Shown in pieces: positions 52,253-64,000 of a stretch of DNA of 64,000 bases; position 1 is the first letter of the stretch, and the number at the start of each line of letters is the position of its first letter. Both the position numbers and the translations under genes were made by a program. A model generated the notes under the pieces. That model saw only the letters and a program-made list of their open reading frames with translations. It had not been told where the DNA came from and ran no database searches. The DNA is from Viscum album (lineage: Eukaryota; Streptophyta; Magnoliopsida; Santalales; Viscaceae), in assembly GCA_963277665.1 (NCBI GenBank), contig OY728157.1, positions 364,512,067 to 364,576,066 on the forward strand. The letters are read 5' to 3'.

Positions 52253-53831
52253 TGTCAAGCACAACAAATTAGTTTTTTTTGTTTTTACTAAAATTTATAC
52301 ACTATTACAGTAACCCTATGCCGTCTATCGATGGATACATAGATCATTAATTTAAAAAAAATTGATTAATAATATGTTGAATTATATTGTATGATATTTG
52401 AAGTTTTTTATATAATATGAAAGCATATAAAGGAAATTGATACAAAACAATAGAAATTAATAGATTTTATTACGTTTAATCAACCAGAGGAAATATCATG
52501 ATGATCATCCTTCATTTCTTCAATAGATAGGGTTTTTATATTTTAATCCTTGGTTTTTAACACCTATAACCAAAATTTTACTAAGTTTATACTAGGATAA
52601 CTCCTAGGTTTCAGTCAGAAACACATAATGATTCACTAGATACCATCGATGATTAAGTGATTTGTGTTCAACTTCAAAACTGAATCTCACCAAGGCAATA
52701 CATGAAGAACTCGATACGCTGTCTAGGTTTTTATTCTATTTAATTTTGTTAACTTAAAATTAATGTACATAGACATGGAAGTGTTTATGTGAGTTCAGTT
52801 GAACAATATGAACTACCAAAACACCACAATTGAAATGGGGAAGAAGAAGTGGTGAATGACGTGTGAAACATCACATGAATGAGTACCCCCAAACATGATC
52901 ATATGAGTCGAGTATGACATACCAGTGAATAAAAAAATAAAATAATAAAATATGAAGATGAAAAATAATAAACAAACCTATAATTAAAAATATTATTCAA
53001 AATAATATATACATGAAGATCAAGATTACATCATGTTCCTCCCGGGGTGATCACAAGGAGTTTAGAACCCCATAAAAAGGGAGGAATCCATAGATGTTGA
53101 AGTAGAAATTTCCATAGACTATAGAGCTTATAAGGATTATTAAAATAATCCTTTTGGAATCGAAAATGGAAGAACCTTTATTCCTTGTCCAACTTCCATA
53201 TGAGGTTCCCAAGGTGCCAATTTATAGGCAAAGTGGGAGATGGTTTTGGGAACCCTGATTTCGAGAATCCACTTAGTCTATGGTTTTGGGTTACTAGAAT
53301 GTATGAAGTCACTTTTTAGGAAACTAATTTTTTTTTTCAGATGAAACCTTTTCTATATGCATGTCAAATTTTTCTTCTAGAAAATGTATATTACAAGATA
53401 TGTTTTCGAAATACAGTGGAAAAATTTTGAATCAGTGTATATTAATTCTGTTGGAGAGATCGATTCGTTTTGGCCTCCTAATTGATGAATTGTAATTGGG
53501 TTACTTCATAAAAGTTGTATACCCAAGAGTTATTGATCTTCTCACAAAATCTAATCCCATTTTGATTCATGTAGTTCATTTAAAATTCAAAATACTGGAC
53601 ATGTGTTCATGGGATTCCATGTAGTTTGGACCATTTTCCTTTTGTTCCATAATGGGCTCTCCGATTCACCTCCACCTTCAATGAAATCATCAAAAAAATT
53701 GAAAGTGAAAAAAAAAATATTTAATCAAACATAAATTTCAATTTTTTATAATAATTTGAATTTATAATATAGAATTATTTTAATAAGTGGTATACGGGTG
53801 GAATAGAATAGTGAATCATTGTGCGATAACA
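52253..53831 (-). repeat. Athila-like LTR segment, unit 2
   Basis: Plus-strand ends TGTCAAGC and GCGATAACA, next to 'cccccacacc'. Minus-strand TATA box TGCCTATAAATTG at 53218-53230. Its UTR part is 53832-55130. Confidence 0.75.
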
Positions 53832-55130
53832 CCCCCACACCTAATCATTTTCAATCCTAGGAAATGTATTATATCTAAATCAATTTCCATTCCTAAATCA
53901 AAGTTGATAAAACTTCCATGATTATTTGAAATGAAATAAATATTGTATCATTTATGAAATCCACTTTCCTATCATTTTTCTTCTCTCAAATTTGAATTTG
54001 TTCAACTTCATTTGTTTACCCACGCAACATGTCACCACCTACGTCACATAGAAATTTTAACTCATCACTAAAGGAACATATGAATGTGGAGTTATGAAAT
54101 TTTCCCATAGTTCATGGGATCTTACCATATGATTTATGAGATTATAGGATCTCTACTGATAGAAACTAGTGTGCTACTCAACGAAACATCAAACAGGTTA
54201 TTCTAAGATTCAAGGGTTGGTAGGATTTAATGTTTAAAAGTATGAGTCAAAAAAGGAGTGTTTAATATATCACTTATAAAACTTTTCAAAATTCATCAAG
54301 TGTTCTCAAAGAATGTACACACTCAACCCCTCATAAAGTGTATCACCTCCAAATCACTATCTCAATTGTCTATTTGTGTGTGTTATAATCAGGAATTGAA
54401 AAATAACGAGTAAAAATACCCTTCACTCAATTTTTTTATTTAATTCTATTTTTTTCAATCTAAAAAACTATTTTTTAATATATAGTTTTTTGGTGATAAA
54501 GAGGGAAACATGTGTAAAATAATTATTCTATATGTCTTGTGAACCCACTACCCAAGGAAAATGTAGGCACTATTTATATTAACCCATAACAATGATTCTC
54601 TCCCCAAAATTCCCAGGGAAACAAACTCTCACCCACACTTTCTGAAAATAAAAAATAATATACACAAGATATGGGTAGTTATGGATAAATTATCTTATAA
54701 TGTGGATACCTACCATTAATTTCATGGTCTCTAAGGCTTAATAAGGGTAAAATGTCAAGGTGGATGAAAATAAAGGTTGATTATACAAAGGAAATTTCAA
54801 TGAATGATTCCCTCTATCATGAATGTGACATATTTGAATATTATGGACTTAAATAGAATCAAAAAAATTTATAGTTTCTCTACATGACTTGTGACTCTCA
54901 ATAAAGTGATTAAAAAATATATGAAAAAGGTCTTAGAATGTCTCTCAGATATGGGATTAAAATATTGGCTAGTTATAATGAGTCAATTATTTCAAATATC
55001 TATTAAACACCTAAGAATTATTTAAAAATTAAAATTGTATAAAAATATTTCATATTGACATTAATTTGAAATTTTTTTTTCTAAAAAACAATTGAATTTT
55101 CTACACAATATACTCAAGCATGAAAAGTAT
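53832..55130 (-). repeat. UTR segment, unit 2
   Basis: It begins with the polypurine complement 'cccccacacc' and ends 'caagcatgaaaagtat' before the next LTR end. No coding potential. Confidence 0.75.
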
Positions 55131-56722
55131 TGTCGAACGCGTCAAATTAGTTTTTAAATTTTTACAAGAATTTATGTAGTATATATGGAAACTTTAGTCG
55201 TAACTCAATGGAGAATTAGATCATTAATTTAAAAATAATATTTTTTTATGAATAGTGGGAATGAGATTGTATGAAATTTGGTTTTTTTATTTAAGATTAA
55301 TGCTTATCAAATCAATTGATACAAGAAAATATAAATTAATAGATTAGATTAAGTGTAATAAACCTAGGGAAATCTCATGATGCTCATCAATCATCGCTTC
55401 AAGAAATAGGGTTTAGATCTTTTAATCCTTGGTTTGTAAAACCTATAACCATAATTTTACTGAGTTTATAGTAGGATACCTCCTAGGGTTTAGTCAGAAA
55501 CACACAATGATTCACCGGATACCACCAATGATTGAGTGATTTGTGTTCGACTTCATAAAAGAATATCACCAAGGAAACAAACAAAGAACTCGATGCACTA
55601 TCCAGGTTTTTATTTAATTTCATCATTTTACCATGAAATTAAATTACATGGACATGTTATTGTTTATGTGAGTTCAATTGATGAATATGAACCTCACCAA
55701 CACTGTAATTAAAAGGGGGAAGAAGAAGTGGTGAACAATGTGTAAAACATCACCTGAATGAGTACCCCCAAACATGATCATATGAGTTGAGTATGACAAA
55801 CCAGAACATAAATCAATAAAATAAAAATATACGATGATGAAAAATAATATAAAAACCTAGAATTTAAAATAAATTTCAAAATAATACAAAAATGAATCTT
55901 GGGATTACATCACGTTCCTCCCCAGGTGATCACAAGATGTTTAGAATCTCATTAAAAGGGAAGAATACACATATGTTGAAGTAGCCCTTACCATATCCTT
56001 CAAAAAATAGGGATTACTAGATGAATCATATGAGAGTCTAAAATGGAGTCACCTTTCCTCTAGTTCAAACTTCCAAATAGGGTTCCCATGGTGCCCATTG
56101 ATAAAAAAAGTGGGAGGTGGTTTTGGGAACCTTGATTTTCAGAATCCACTTGGTCCATGGTTTTGAGCACCCAAAAAGTCTTAAATCACATTGGAAAAAA
56201 CTAACAAGTTGTTTGAAAATAAATTTTATATCTCAAAATTAAATTTAGATTCTATATAATGTTTTTAAAAATATATATTTCTAAAATACAGAGGCAATAT
56301 TTTGACTCCATGGAAATTCATCATATTGGAAAGATCAGTTTTTTGGCCTTTTAATGGATGGATTGGGCTTTGTTTTCGGTATGAAAGTTATAGACCATGG
56401 AGTTTTAGATATTCTCTAAAAGTATAATACCATTTTTATTTATAAATTTCATGTAACATGCAAACTAGTGGTTATGTGTTCATGGGATTCCATGCAGTTT
56501 GGCCAATTTTCCTTCGACATCATCGTGGGCTCTCTGAATCACCTCCACATTCAATGAAATCACCGAAACAGTGAAATTTATCTTTTTAACAATGAAAATA
56601 AAAAATTTATTGAATAAAAAATGCATTTTAATTTTTTATAATAGTTTTAATTTACAATAAAAAATTAGTTTAAAATGGTGGTATAATGGTGGAATAGAAT
56701 AGTGAATTACAGTGTGATCACA
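55131..56722 (-). repeat. Athila-like LTR segment, unit 3
   Basis: Plus-strand ends TGTCGAACG and GTGATCACA, next to 'cccccacacc'. The TATA position is mutated here ('attgataaaaaa' near 56098). Confidence 0.75.
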
Positions 56723-58020
56723 CCCCCACACCTAAGAATTTGCACTCCTGGGAAAATTATTATATCCTAATAAAGTCTCATTCCTAAATAAAATGTGATA
56801 AAACATCCAATATGTTTTGAAATTAAATCCATCATGTCTTTTTTACGAAATCATATTTCCTAACATTTTTATTCTCTCACATTCTAATTTATTCAACTTC
56901 ATTTGTTCACCCATGCAACATGTCGCAACCTACCTCACCTAGAAATTTTACCTCTTCACTCATGTAAAATATGAAAGTTTAGTTATTATTTTTCCTAGAG
57001 TTCATGTGATCTTACCATATTATTTTCGAGATTATCATTTCTCTATTGGAAAAAAATTGTGTCCTACTCAAGAGGACTTCCAACAAGTTGTTGTGAGGTT
57101 TAAGGGTTGATCGGATGTAATGTTTAAAAATATGAGGCATAAGAAGAGTGTTTAGTCTCTTGTACATAAAAAATGTCCAAATTAATTAATTTTTCACAAT
57201 AAATGTACATATTCAACCCCTCACATTGTGTATCACCTCCAACTCACTATCCCCATGTCCATTTTTATGGGTCACAACTAAGAAGTGAATAATAATGAGT
57301 TTAAATCCTATTTTATCTATTTTATTTTTTTTTCTGTTTATTTTTCGATGTACAAAACTATATTTTCTTAATATATAGTTTTTTGGAGATAAATAGGGAA
57401 TCATGTGTAAAAAATGATTCCATATGTCTTGTGAACCTCTTTCCCAAAGAAAATATTGGCACCCTTTTTATTAACCCATAATAATGATTCTCTCCCTAGA
57501 ATTCCCATGGAAACACCCTCTCACTCACACTTCCTAAAAATAAAACAAGAATATACACAAGATATGGGTAGGTTGGGATAAATTACCTTATAATGTGGCT
57601 ACCTAACAAGCATTTCATGGTCTCTAAGGCTTAAGAAGGGTAAAATATCAAGGTGGCCAAAATTAGAGGTTAATTGTACAAAAATAATTTTCAATGAATG
57701 ATTTCCCCTGTCATGAATGTAGAATAATTGAATATTATGGATAAAAATAGAATCAAGGAATGTTATAGTTTCTCTACATGACACGGTACTATCAAAAAAG
57801 TGATTAAAAGGAAGAATATGCAAAAAGGGTCATAGAATGTCTATCAGGTAAGGGATAAAAATATTCGTCAGTTCTAATGAGGCATTTGTTTCAAAAAAAC
57901 ATTAAACACCTAAAAATGATTTAAAAATAAAAATTCTATAAAAATATTCCATATTAAAATTAATTTTTTCCCCAAAATCAATGGAACTTTCCACACAATC
58001 AACTCATGAATAAAAAGATT
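56723..58020 (-). repeat. UTR segment, unit 3
   Basis: Aligns with the UTR parts of the other units. A purine-rich minus-strand stretch near 57310-57340 matches one at 60190-60230. Confidence 0.75.
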
Positions 58021-59603
58021 TGTTGAGAGCTTTATATTAGTTTTTTAGTTTCTACTAGAATTTCTGCTGTATATTAGGAACACTAGGTCGTCTCTTGATG
58101 GATCCTTAGATCATTAATTTAAAAGGAAATTTTTTATTAAGAAAAGGTGGAATGATATTATCTGATTTTTTTATTTAAGATGAAACTATATAAAATAAAT
58201 AGATAAAAGATAATATCAATTAACAGATTTGATTAAGTGTAATCAACCCAGAGAAATATCACGATGCTCATACTTCAACGCTTTATGGGATAGGGTTTAG
58301 ATATTTTAATAATTTTTTTAACACCTATAAAAATAATTTTACTGTTTTTATATTTAGATACCTCATAGGGTTCAGTCAGAAACACACAATGATTCACCAG
58401 ATACCACTGATGATTGAGTTATTTGTGTTTGACTTCATAACCAAAACTCACCAAGGAAACAAATTCAGAACTCAATGTTCTATCCAAGCTTGTATTTTAT
58501 TTCAATGTATTAATATGACATTAAATTACATGTCCATATTATTGTTTATGTGATTTCAATTGACCAATATGAACAACACAAACACTGTAATTAAAATTAG
58601 GAAGAAGAAGCAGTGAACAATGTGTGAAACATCACATGAATGAGTACCTCCAAACATGATCATATGAGTTGATTATGACATACCAATACATAAGTCAATA
58701 ATATAAGAATATACGATGATTAAAAATATCACATAAAATTATTATTTAAAATATCATTCAAAATAATAAAAACATGAAACTCGGGATTACATAACATTCC
58801 TCCCTAGGTGATAAGAAGGAGTTTAGAACCCCATGAAAAGGGAGGAAGCCATAGATGGTGAAGTCACACTTCCCAAATCCTACATAACTTATAGGGATGA
58901 TTAGAGAACCAATTTGTGACTCAAAAATGGAAACACCTTTCCACTTGGTAAAGCATCAAAATGGGGTGCCCAAGGTGGCAATTTATAGGCAATGTGGAGG
59001 TGGTTTTGGGCACCCTGATTTCGAGAATCCACTTGGTCCATCTTTTTTTTGCAGCCATAATGTCTTAAATCACTTTCTAAAAATCTAATTTTTTTATGAA
59101 ACCTTTTCTATCTAGATGTAAAATATGGAGGACAAATAATGTATATAGTAATATATATTTCCAAAATACAAAGGCAAACTTTTGATTCATGAAAATTCAT
59201 TATATTGAAAAAATGATTCATTTGGGCCTCATAATGGACGAATTGGGCTTAGATTCGATGATAAAAGTTGTAGAAAAAGATGATACGGAGTGTTATAAAA
59301 TGTTTCATCCCATTTTGATCCATATATTTCATGAAACATTGAAAATAGTTGACATGAGTTCATGGAATTCTAGGTATTTAGGCCCATTTTCTTTGCACTT
59401 CGTCATGGGATCTCCAAATCACCTCCACCCTCAATGAAATCATCAAAACAAGTAAAAGTTCCATTTTTAACAGTGAAAATCAAAAAAATCTTGAGTCAAA
59501 CAAGAATTGAAAATTGTTATAAAAATTTAAATTGAAAATACAGAATTAGTTTAGTATATTGGTATACGGGTGGAATAAAATATTGAATCACAGTGCGATC
59601 ACA
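58021..59603 (-). repeat. Athila-like LTR segment, unit 4
   Basis: Plus-strand ends TGTTGAGAG and GCGATCACA, next to 'cccccatacc'. The minus-strand TATA box GCCTATAAAT is at 58981-58990. Confidence 0.75.
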
Positions 59604-60904
59604 CCCCCATACCTAGGAATTTTCACTCTTGGGAAATGTATTATATCATAATCAAGTACCATTACTATATAAAACGTGATAAAAATTAAAATAATCTTTT
59701 AAATTAAATCCATCATGTCTTTTTTATGAAACAAATTTTCCAAACATTTATCTTCTCTCACATTTGAATTTGTACAACATTGTTTTTTCACCCATGCCAC
59801 ATGTTGCAACCTATCACGCCTAGAAATTTTCCCTCTTCACTCAAGGAAAATAGTAAATTTGAGTTAAGATATTTTACCATAGGTCATGTGATCTTACTAT
59901 ATGATTTCCAAGATTCTCAGTTTTCTACCAGTAGAAACTTGTGTGCTATTAAAGAGGACTTTGAACAAGTTTTTCTGAGGTTTAAGGAAAGATAGGATGT
60001 AATGGATAATAATATAAAGTATAAGAGGAGTGTTTAATATGTTACATATAAAACTTGCCAAAATTCAGAAATTGTTTGTAATGAATTCACACACTCAACC
60101 CCTCATAAAGTATATCACCTCTAACTCACTATCCCCATTGTACATTTGTGTGGGTCACAACCAGGAATTCAATAATAATGAGTAAAAATCCTCTTTTCTC
60201 CATTTTTTTCTTTTCTTTTGTTTTTTTCAATATACACACCTGTATTTTTATAATATACAGTTTTTTTAGATAGAGGGAAACATGTGTAAAACAATGATAC
60301 AATATGACTTGTGAACCCATTGCCCAAGGAAAATGTAGACACACTTTATATCTACCCATAACAATGATTCTCTCCCCATAATTTCCATGGAAACTCCCTC
60401 TCACCCACACTTTTTGAAAATTAAATAAGAGTATACATAAGATATGGTTATGTAGGTATAAATTGGCTTGTAATGTGGCTACCTAATAGGCATTTCATGG
60501 TCTCTAAGGCCTAAGAAGTGTAAAATTTCATGGTGGTGAAAATAGAGGTTAATTGTACAAAGGTTTTTTCATTGAACAATTTCATCTATCATGAATGTAG
60601 CATACTTTAATATTATGGCTTCAAACAAAATCAAGGAAAGTTCTAGTTTCTCTACATGACCTGATACTCTCAAGAATGTGATTAAAATGAAAAATATGCA
60701 AAAAAGGTCTTAGAATATCTCTCAGGTGATGGATTAAAATATAGGTTAGTACTAATGAGACATGGGCTTCTAGTATTCATTAAACCCATAATAATGATAT
60801 GAAAATAAAAATTCCAGAAAAGGATTCCACATCAACCTTCATTTGGAAAAAAATATCCAAAAATAATGAAATTTTCCACACAATTTACTCATGCATGAAA
60901 AATG
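59604..60904 (-). repeat. UTR segment, unit 4 (joins the pol side)
   Basis: Similarity to the other units ends at 'catgcatgaaaaatga' (60904). Beyond this, the sequence continues toward integrase rather than into another LTR, marking the true internal side of the array. Confidence 0.75.
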
Positions 60905-61479
60905 ATATGGGGTATTCATTTTAAGATCAATGTTTGTCTAAAAACAAAAAATAAAGAAAAAGAGATCATTTATGAAACAAAATTTTTTTGTTTGAATTTT
61001 TTTGTTTTTGTTTTGTATTTTAATTCAGACTATGACATGTCACCCACCCCACTCTTAAAAATTACATTGTCCCTAATGAATGTATTTTAAATAAATATAC
61101 AAGTAAATAAAGGTTGGGAGATGGGAAAACCTGCTAATTTATGTCATATGTTGCATACATATGTTATATTTCCTCCATGAGATTCTTTGGAAAATCCTCA
61201 TAGAAGTGTTTGGTCCTATACTCATTAAAATTAAACCTCTATCAGCACTTCTCTTGAAAAAACTATATAACACTAAAAGGGTTAACATTATAAATAGTAT
61301 AAAGAACAAGACATTGAGAAGAAATATTATCTGGGTGGAGATTTATCCTGTAATTGTACATAATAATCTTCTCACCAATATGAAACTTCCATGGATCAAT
61401 AATCCCATCATGGATAGCCTATGTCTTCTCTTTATAGATTCGGGAGTTCTCATATGCATCATGCTGAATTTCTTCCAAC
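60905..61479 (-). other. Region after Athila-like integrase
   Basis: The minus strand carries a GTGGGGTGGGTGACATG stretch preceded by GGGACAATGTAATTTTTAAG (about 61037-61073), which recalls the 'GAGGACAATG...AAGTGTGGGGG' sequence found after integrase in Athila-type elements. The long frame on the plus strand (61161-61565) is antisense to pol and is not a gene. Confidence 0.5.
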
Positions 61480-64000
61480 TCTTGAATTTACAACTTCTTA
61501 TGCTCACCTGTGACTTTGAGATTCTTATTACATTGTTTAATATCCCAATATTCATGGATCTCTAACTCCAACAAAAGGTGAAATGCCTTTCCATACACAA
61601 TCCTATATAGTGACATTCTGTTTTGGGTTTTAGAAGCTATACGGTACAACCAAAGTGAATCATCCAAGCACAAAATCCAATCTTTCCTATTGGGTTGTAC
61701 CTTTTTTTTTCAAGATTTCCCTAAATTCTGGATTTGATATTTTTGTTTTTCCATTAGTTTGGTGGTTATATACAATGGAGAATTTATGAAAAAACACATA
61801 CTTATGAAGAAATTGTTTCCTACAGTGATTGAAAAAATGTAAACCCTGATCACTAATGATGAATATTAGAAAACCAAACCTAATAAAAATTTAGGACCTC
61901 ACAAAATCAATAACCACTCGAGGGTCATTGGTCCGGGTGGACTTTACTTCCTCCCATTTATATACATAGTCAAAAACCACTAATATATACACAAAGACAA
62001 ATGAATTTATAAAACGCCTCATGAATTCAATGCCCCATGCATCAAAGAACTCACAAAATAACATGGGTTATTATGAAATTTAATTCCTCCTGGCGATGTT
62101 ACCTATGAATTGACATTGATCACATGACATACAAAATAGATGAGAATATCTATACAATATCAGACAATAAAGTCAAATTTCAAGGACCTTTATATAAGTA
62201 CATTAAGATCCAAAGTTGACCCCACAATCCAAAGTGTGGAAGAATGTCAAAATTAAGGTGAACTCATGATCAGAGACACATCTACAAACAACTTGGTCAC
62301 TATAAATTCTCTAAAAACATGGGCCATACCAAATATACCATTGATAATCATGATTAAGTCTCTAGGAATATAAAGTTTTGAAATAAGTGGGGACCATAAA
62401 TGTTGCTAGAAAACTCACAATGCTTGCAAACCAAGGGGTAAGAGCAAAAAATTACAAAGGTTCTCATGAAGGAATAATTCTACAATGGGGATGTATGAGT
62501 CCACATGGTGGTCCAGTGGTGGGGAAATCATACTAATGTTGTCGGATACCACATTTTCCACTAGTTTCTTATCTCTAATATCACGATCAAACTTCTAGAG
62601 GTTGAGCATCCACCGAATGGGGCGGTTCATAGCTTCAGGTTTCTTTAGGAGAAAATGAAGGGTAGAATTATCAGAAAAGACAATGATTTTTGACCTGATA
62701 AGATATGAAAAGAATTTTTCTAAGGTAAACAAAATAGAAATAGGTTCTTTTTTATTGGTTGTGTAGTTTTCCTAGATAGGGTCAGGAGTACGTAAAGAAT
62801 ACACAATTACATGATGATACTTCTCAACCCTTTGTGATAAAACTGCCACAACTACAATATTAGAGGCATCAAACATAATTTTGAAGGGAAGATCCCACAT
62901 TGGTGGTTGTATTATGGGAGGTTATGTGAGACTCCTTTTTAGTGAATTGACAGAATCCTCACAATTTTTATAAAATATGAATTCTGAATCCTTTTCCAAC
63001 AATCGAGATAGGGGGAGTGAGATCTTACTAAAGTATTTAATGAATACGTAGTAAAAACCAACATTAACCAAGAAAAATAACACCTTACTCACAAATTTTG
63101 GATATATAAGTGATGAAGTTAATTAAATTTTTCATTTATCCACTTGAATTACCTCTTTTTAAATTATATGTGAAAGAACTATTCCATGCTCAACTATCAA
63201 ATGGAATTTCTCATAATTTAATATGAGATCTTTTTTAATGAAATGATAAAGAAAAGAACATAGGTGTACCAAATAGGCATCAATGGAAGTTCCATAAACA
63301 ATAATTTCATCCATAAAAACCTCAATTAAATTCTCTAGGTACTCATAAATAAATTCCCAACAAACATCTCTAAAAAATACTTGGAGCATTACATAGACCA
63401 AAAGGAATCCTTCTGTATGCAAATGTTCCAAATGAATAGTTAAATGTTGTCTTTTCTTGATTCTCATGGGCTATATGTATTTGAATATAACCTGAATATC
63501 CATCAATGAACAAATAATTAGAATTACAAGCTAGTATTTCTAAAATTTGGTCAATGAAAGGTATAGGAAAGTGTTCCTTTTTCATGGCTTGATTCAATCG
63601 ATTGTAGTTATTACAAACTCGCTAACTATTTTGTAAACGTTTTAGAACCAATTATTTCCTATCATTAGGCACTAATATAATTCCAATTTTTAGGCACAAT
63701 TTTCACTAGGCTAATCCAGTTACTATCACATATAGTATAAGTGATCCCAAAAGTAAGAAATTTAATGACTTCCAATTTTACCTCTTCAAGGAGAGTGGGA
63801 TTCAAATGGAGTTGAGATTTCCTTATGTACTTAGCCTCATCATCTTAATGTATATAGTGTATAAATATAGATGGTATGATCTTAGTAATATCATTCAATA
63901 TACATTCAATTTCCTTTTTACACTCTCTCAAAAGGTTGAGAAGTTTTTATTCCTATTGTAGAGAGAGTTTATTGGATATAATGATGAAGAATTGGTCAAT
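61480..64000 (-). pseudogene. Athila-like Ty3/gypsy pol: RT, RNase H, integrase (continues past the window)
   Basis: Minus strand, right to left. RT: 63620-63800 reads ICDSNWISLVKIVPKN; 63370-63597 reads HFPIPFIDQILE and GTFAYRRIPFGLCNAP; 63159-63467 has FMDEIIVYGTS, where the catalytic DD is DE. RNase H: about 62800-62925 reads KIMFDASNIVVVAVLSQR and about 62600-62680 KPEAMNRPIRWML. Integrase: CDQCQFIGNIA near 62095-62125; DAWGIEFM near 62015-62040 and IISDQGLHF near 61840-61865 hold the first two catalytic Asp; LDDSLWLYRIASKTQ and SLYRIVYGKAFHL at 61570-61670 end the core. GTFAYRR-type RT and this integrase pattern are typical of Athila/Tat, not chromoviruses. It has stops and shifts but is less decayed than the plus-strand relics. 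Gag and the other LTR lie beyond 64000. Confidence 0.85.

Larger units (their letters stand above)
38065..60904 (-). mobile_element. Four tandem ~2.88-kb LTR+3'UTR units of an Athila-like element
   Basis: With the 39907-51221 insertion removed, this is four direct repeats: unit 1 38065-52252 (2,868 bp after removing the insert and one target copy), unit 2 52253-55130 (2,878), unit 3 55131-58020 (2,890) and unit 4 58021-60904 (2,884). On the minus strand each unit has ~1.3 kb of non-coding sequence, then a 'GTGTGGGGGTG'-type polypurine tract, then a ~1.58-kb LTR-like segment that starts TGTGAT and ends TGACA or CGACA. The LTR-end/UTR junction is the same in all internal boundaries. Units are roughly 75-80% alike by eye. 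Pol of the same polarity follows on the right. No coding potential was found in the units. Confidence 0.8.

Noticed and set aside
61161..61565. 134-codon plus-strand frame, one of the longest open frames in the window
   Set aside because: It is the antisense of the Athila-like integrase end, which is well supported on the minus strand by LDDSLWLYRIASKTQ.

Overview
The window looks like repeat-rich, AT-rich nuclear DNA of a land plant. Every recognisable coding piece belongs to a plant transposable-element family: CACTA (TNP2), chromovirus-type Ty3/gypsy (Tekay/Del-like by motif) and Athila-like Ty3/gypsy. I see no intact gene, no host gene with exon structure, no rRNA, no canonical tRNA and no bacterial signals. 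Nested old elements plus a long ~182-bp satellite suggest heterochromatin, possibly pericentromeric (inference). The species cannot be told from the sequence.

Layout. 1-6175: a CACTA transposase relic (93-1095, +) runs straight into about 26 copies of a ~182-bp satellite (1085-5845) with a three-monomer higher-order period of ~545 bp; a CACTA-like terminus follows at 6165-6175. 7050-9440: a decayed gypsy pol (+), abutted by an apparent solo LTR in the opposite orientation (9458 to ~12527). 13704-26445: two inverted arms of a CACTA-like element surround a C-rich island, an AT-rich desert and a complete but dead gypsy element (16436-25754, +) with LTRs, primer-binding site, gag, protease, RT, RNase H and integrase. 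26446-27950 is unassigned.

27950-64000 is a nest of minus-strand elements. Gypsy element 2 (27950-33241) is interrupted by gypsy element 3 (LTR 33242 to ~36325, pol to 38064). Element 3 is broken inside RNase H by an Athila-like element whose 3' side consists of four tandem 2.87-2.89-kb units (LTR plus 3' untranslated region, 38065-60904) and whose pol continues past the right edge (61480-64000). The youngest insertion is an 11.3-kb non-autonomous element (39907-51221) in unit 1. It has 4.8-kb LTRs, only 1.67 kb between them, a perfect 5-bp target duplication (ATTAT), an adjacent primer-binding site and polypurine tract, and a tRNA-derived SINE-like insert.

Function: nothing here looks able to move on its own. 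The parts of interest are structural: a satellite with higher-order organisation lying inside transposon sequence, a tandem array built from retrotransposon LTR/UTR sequence, and an LTR carrying ~200-bp internal repeats.
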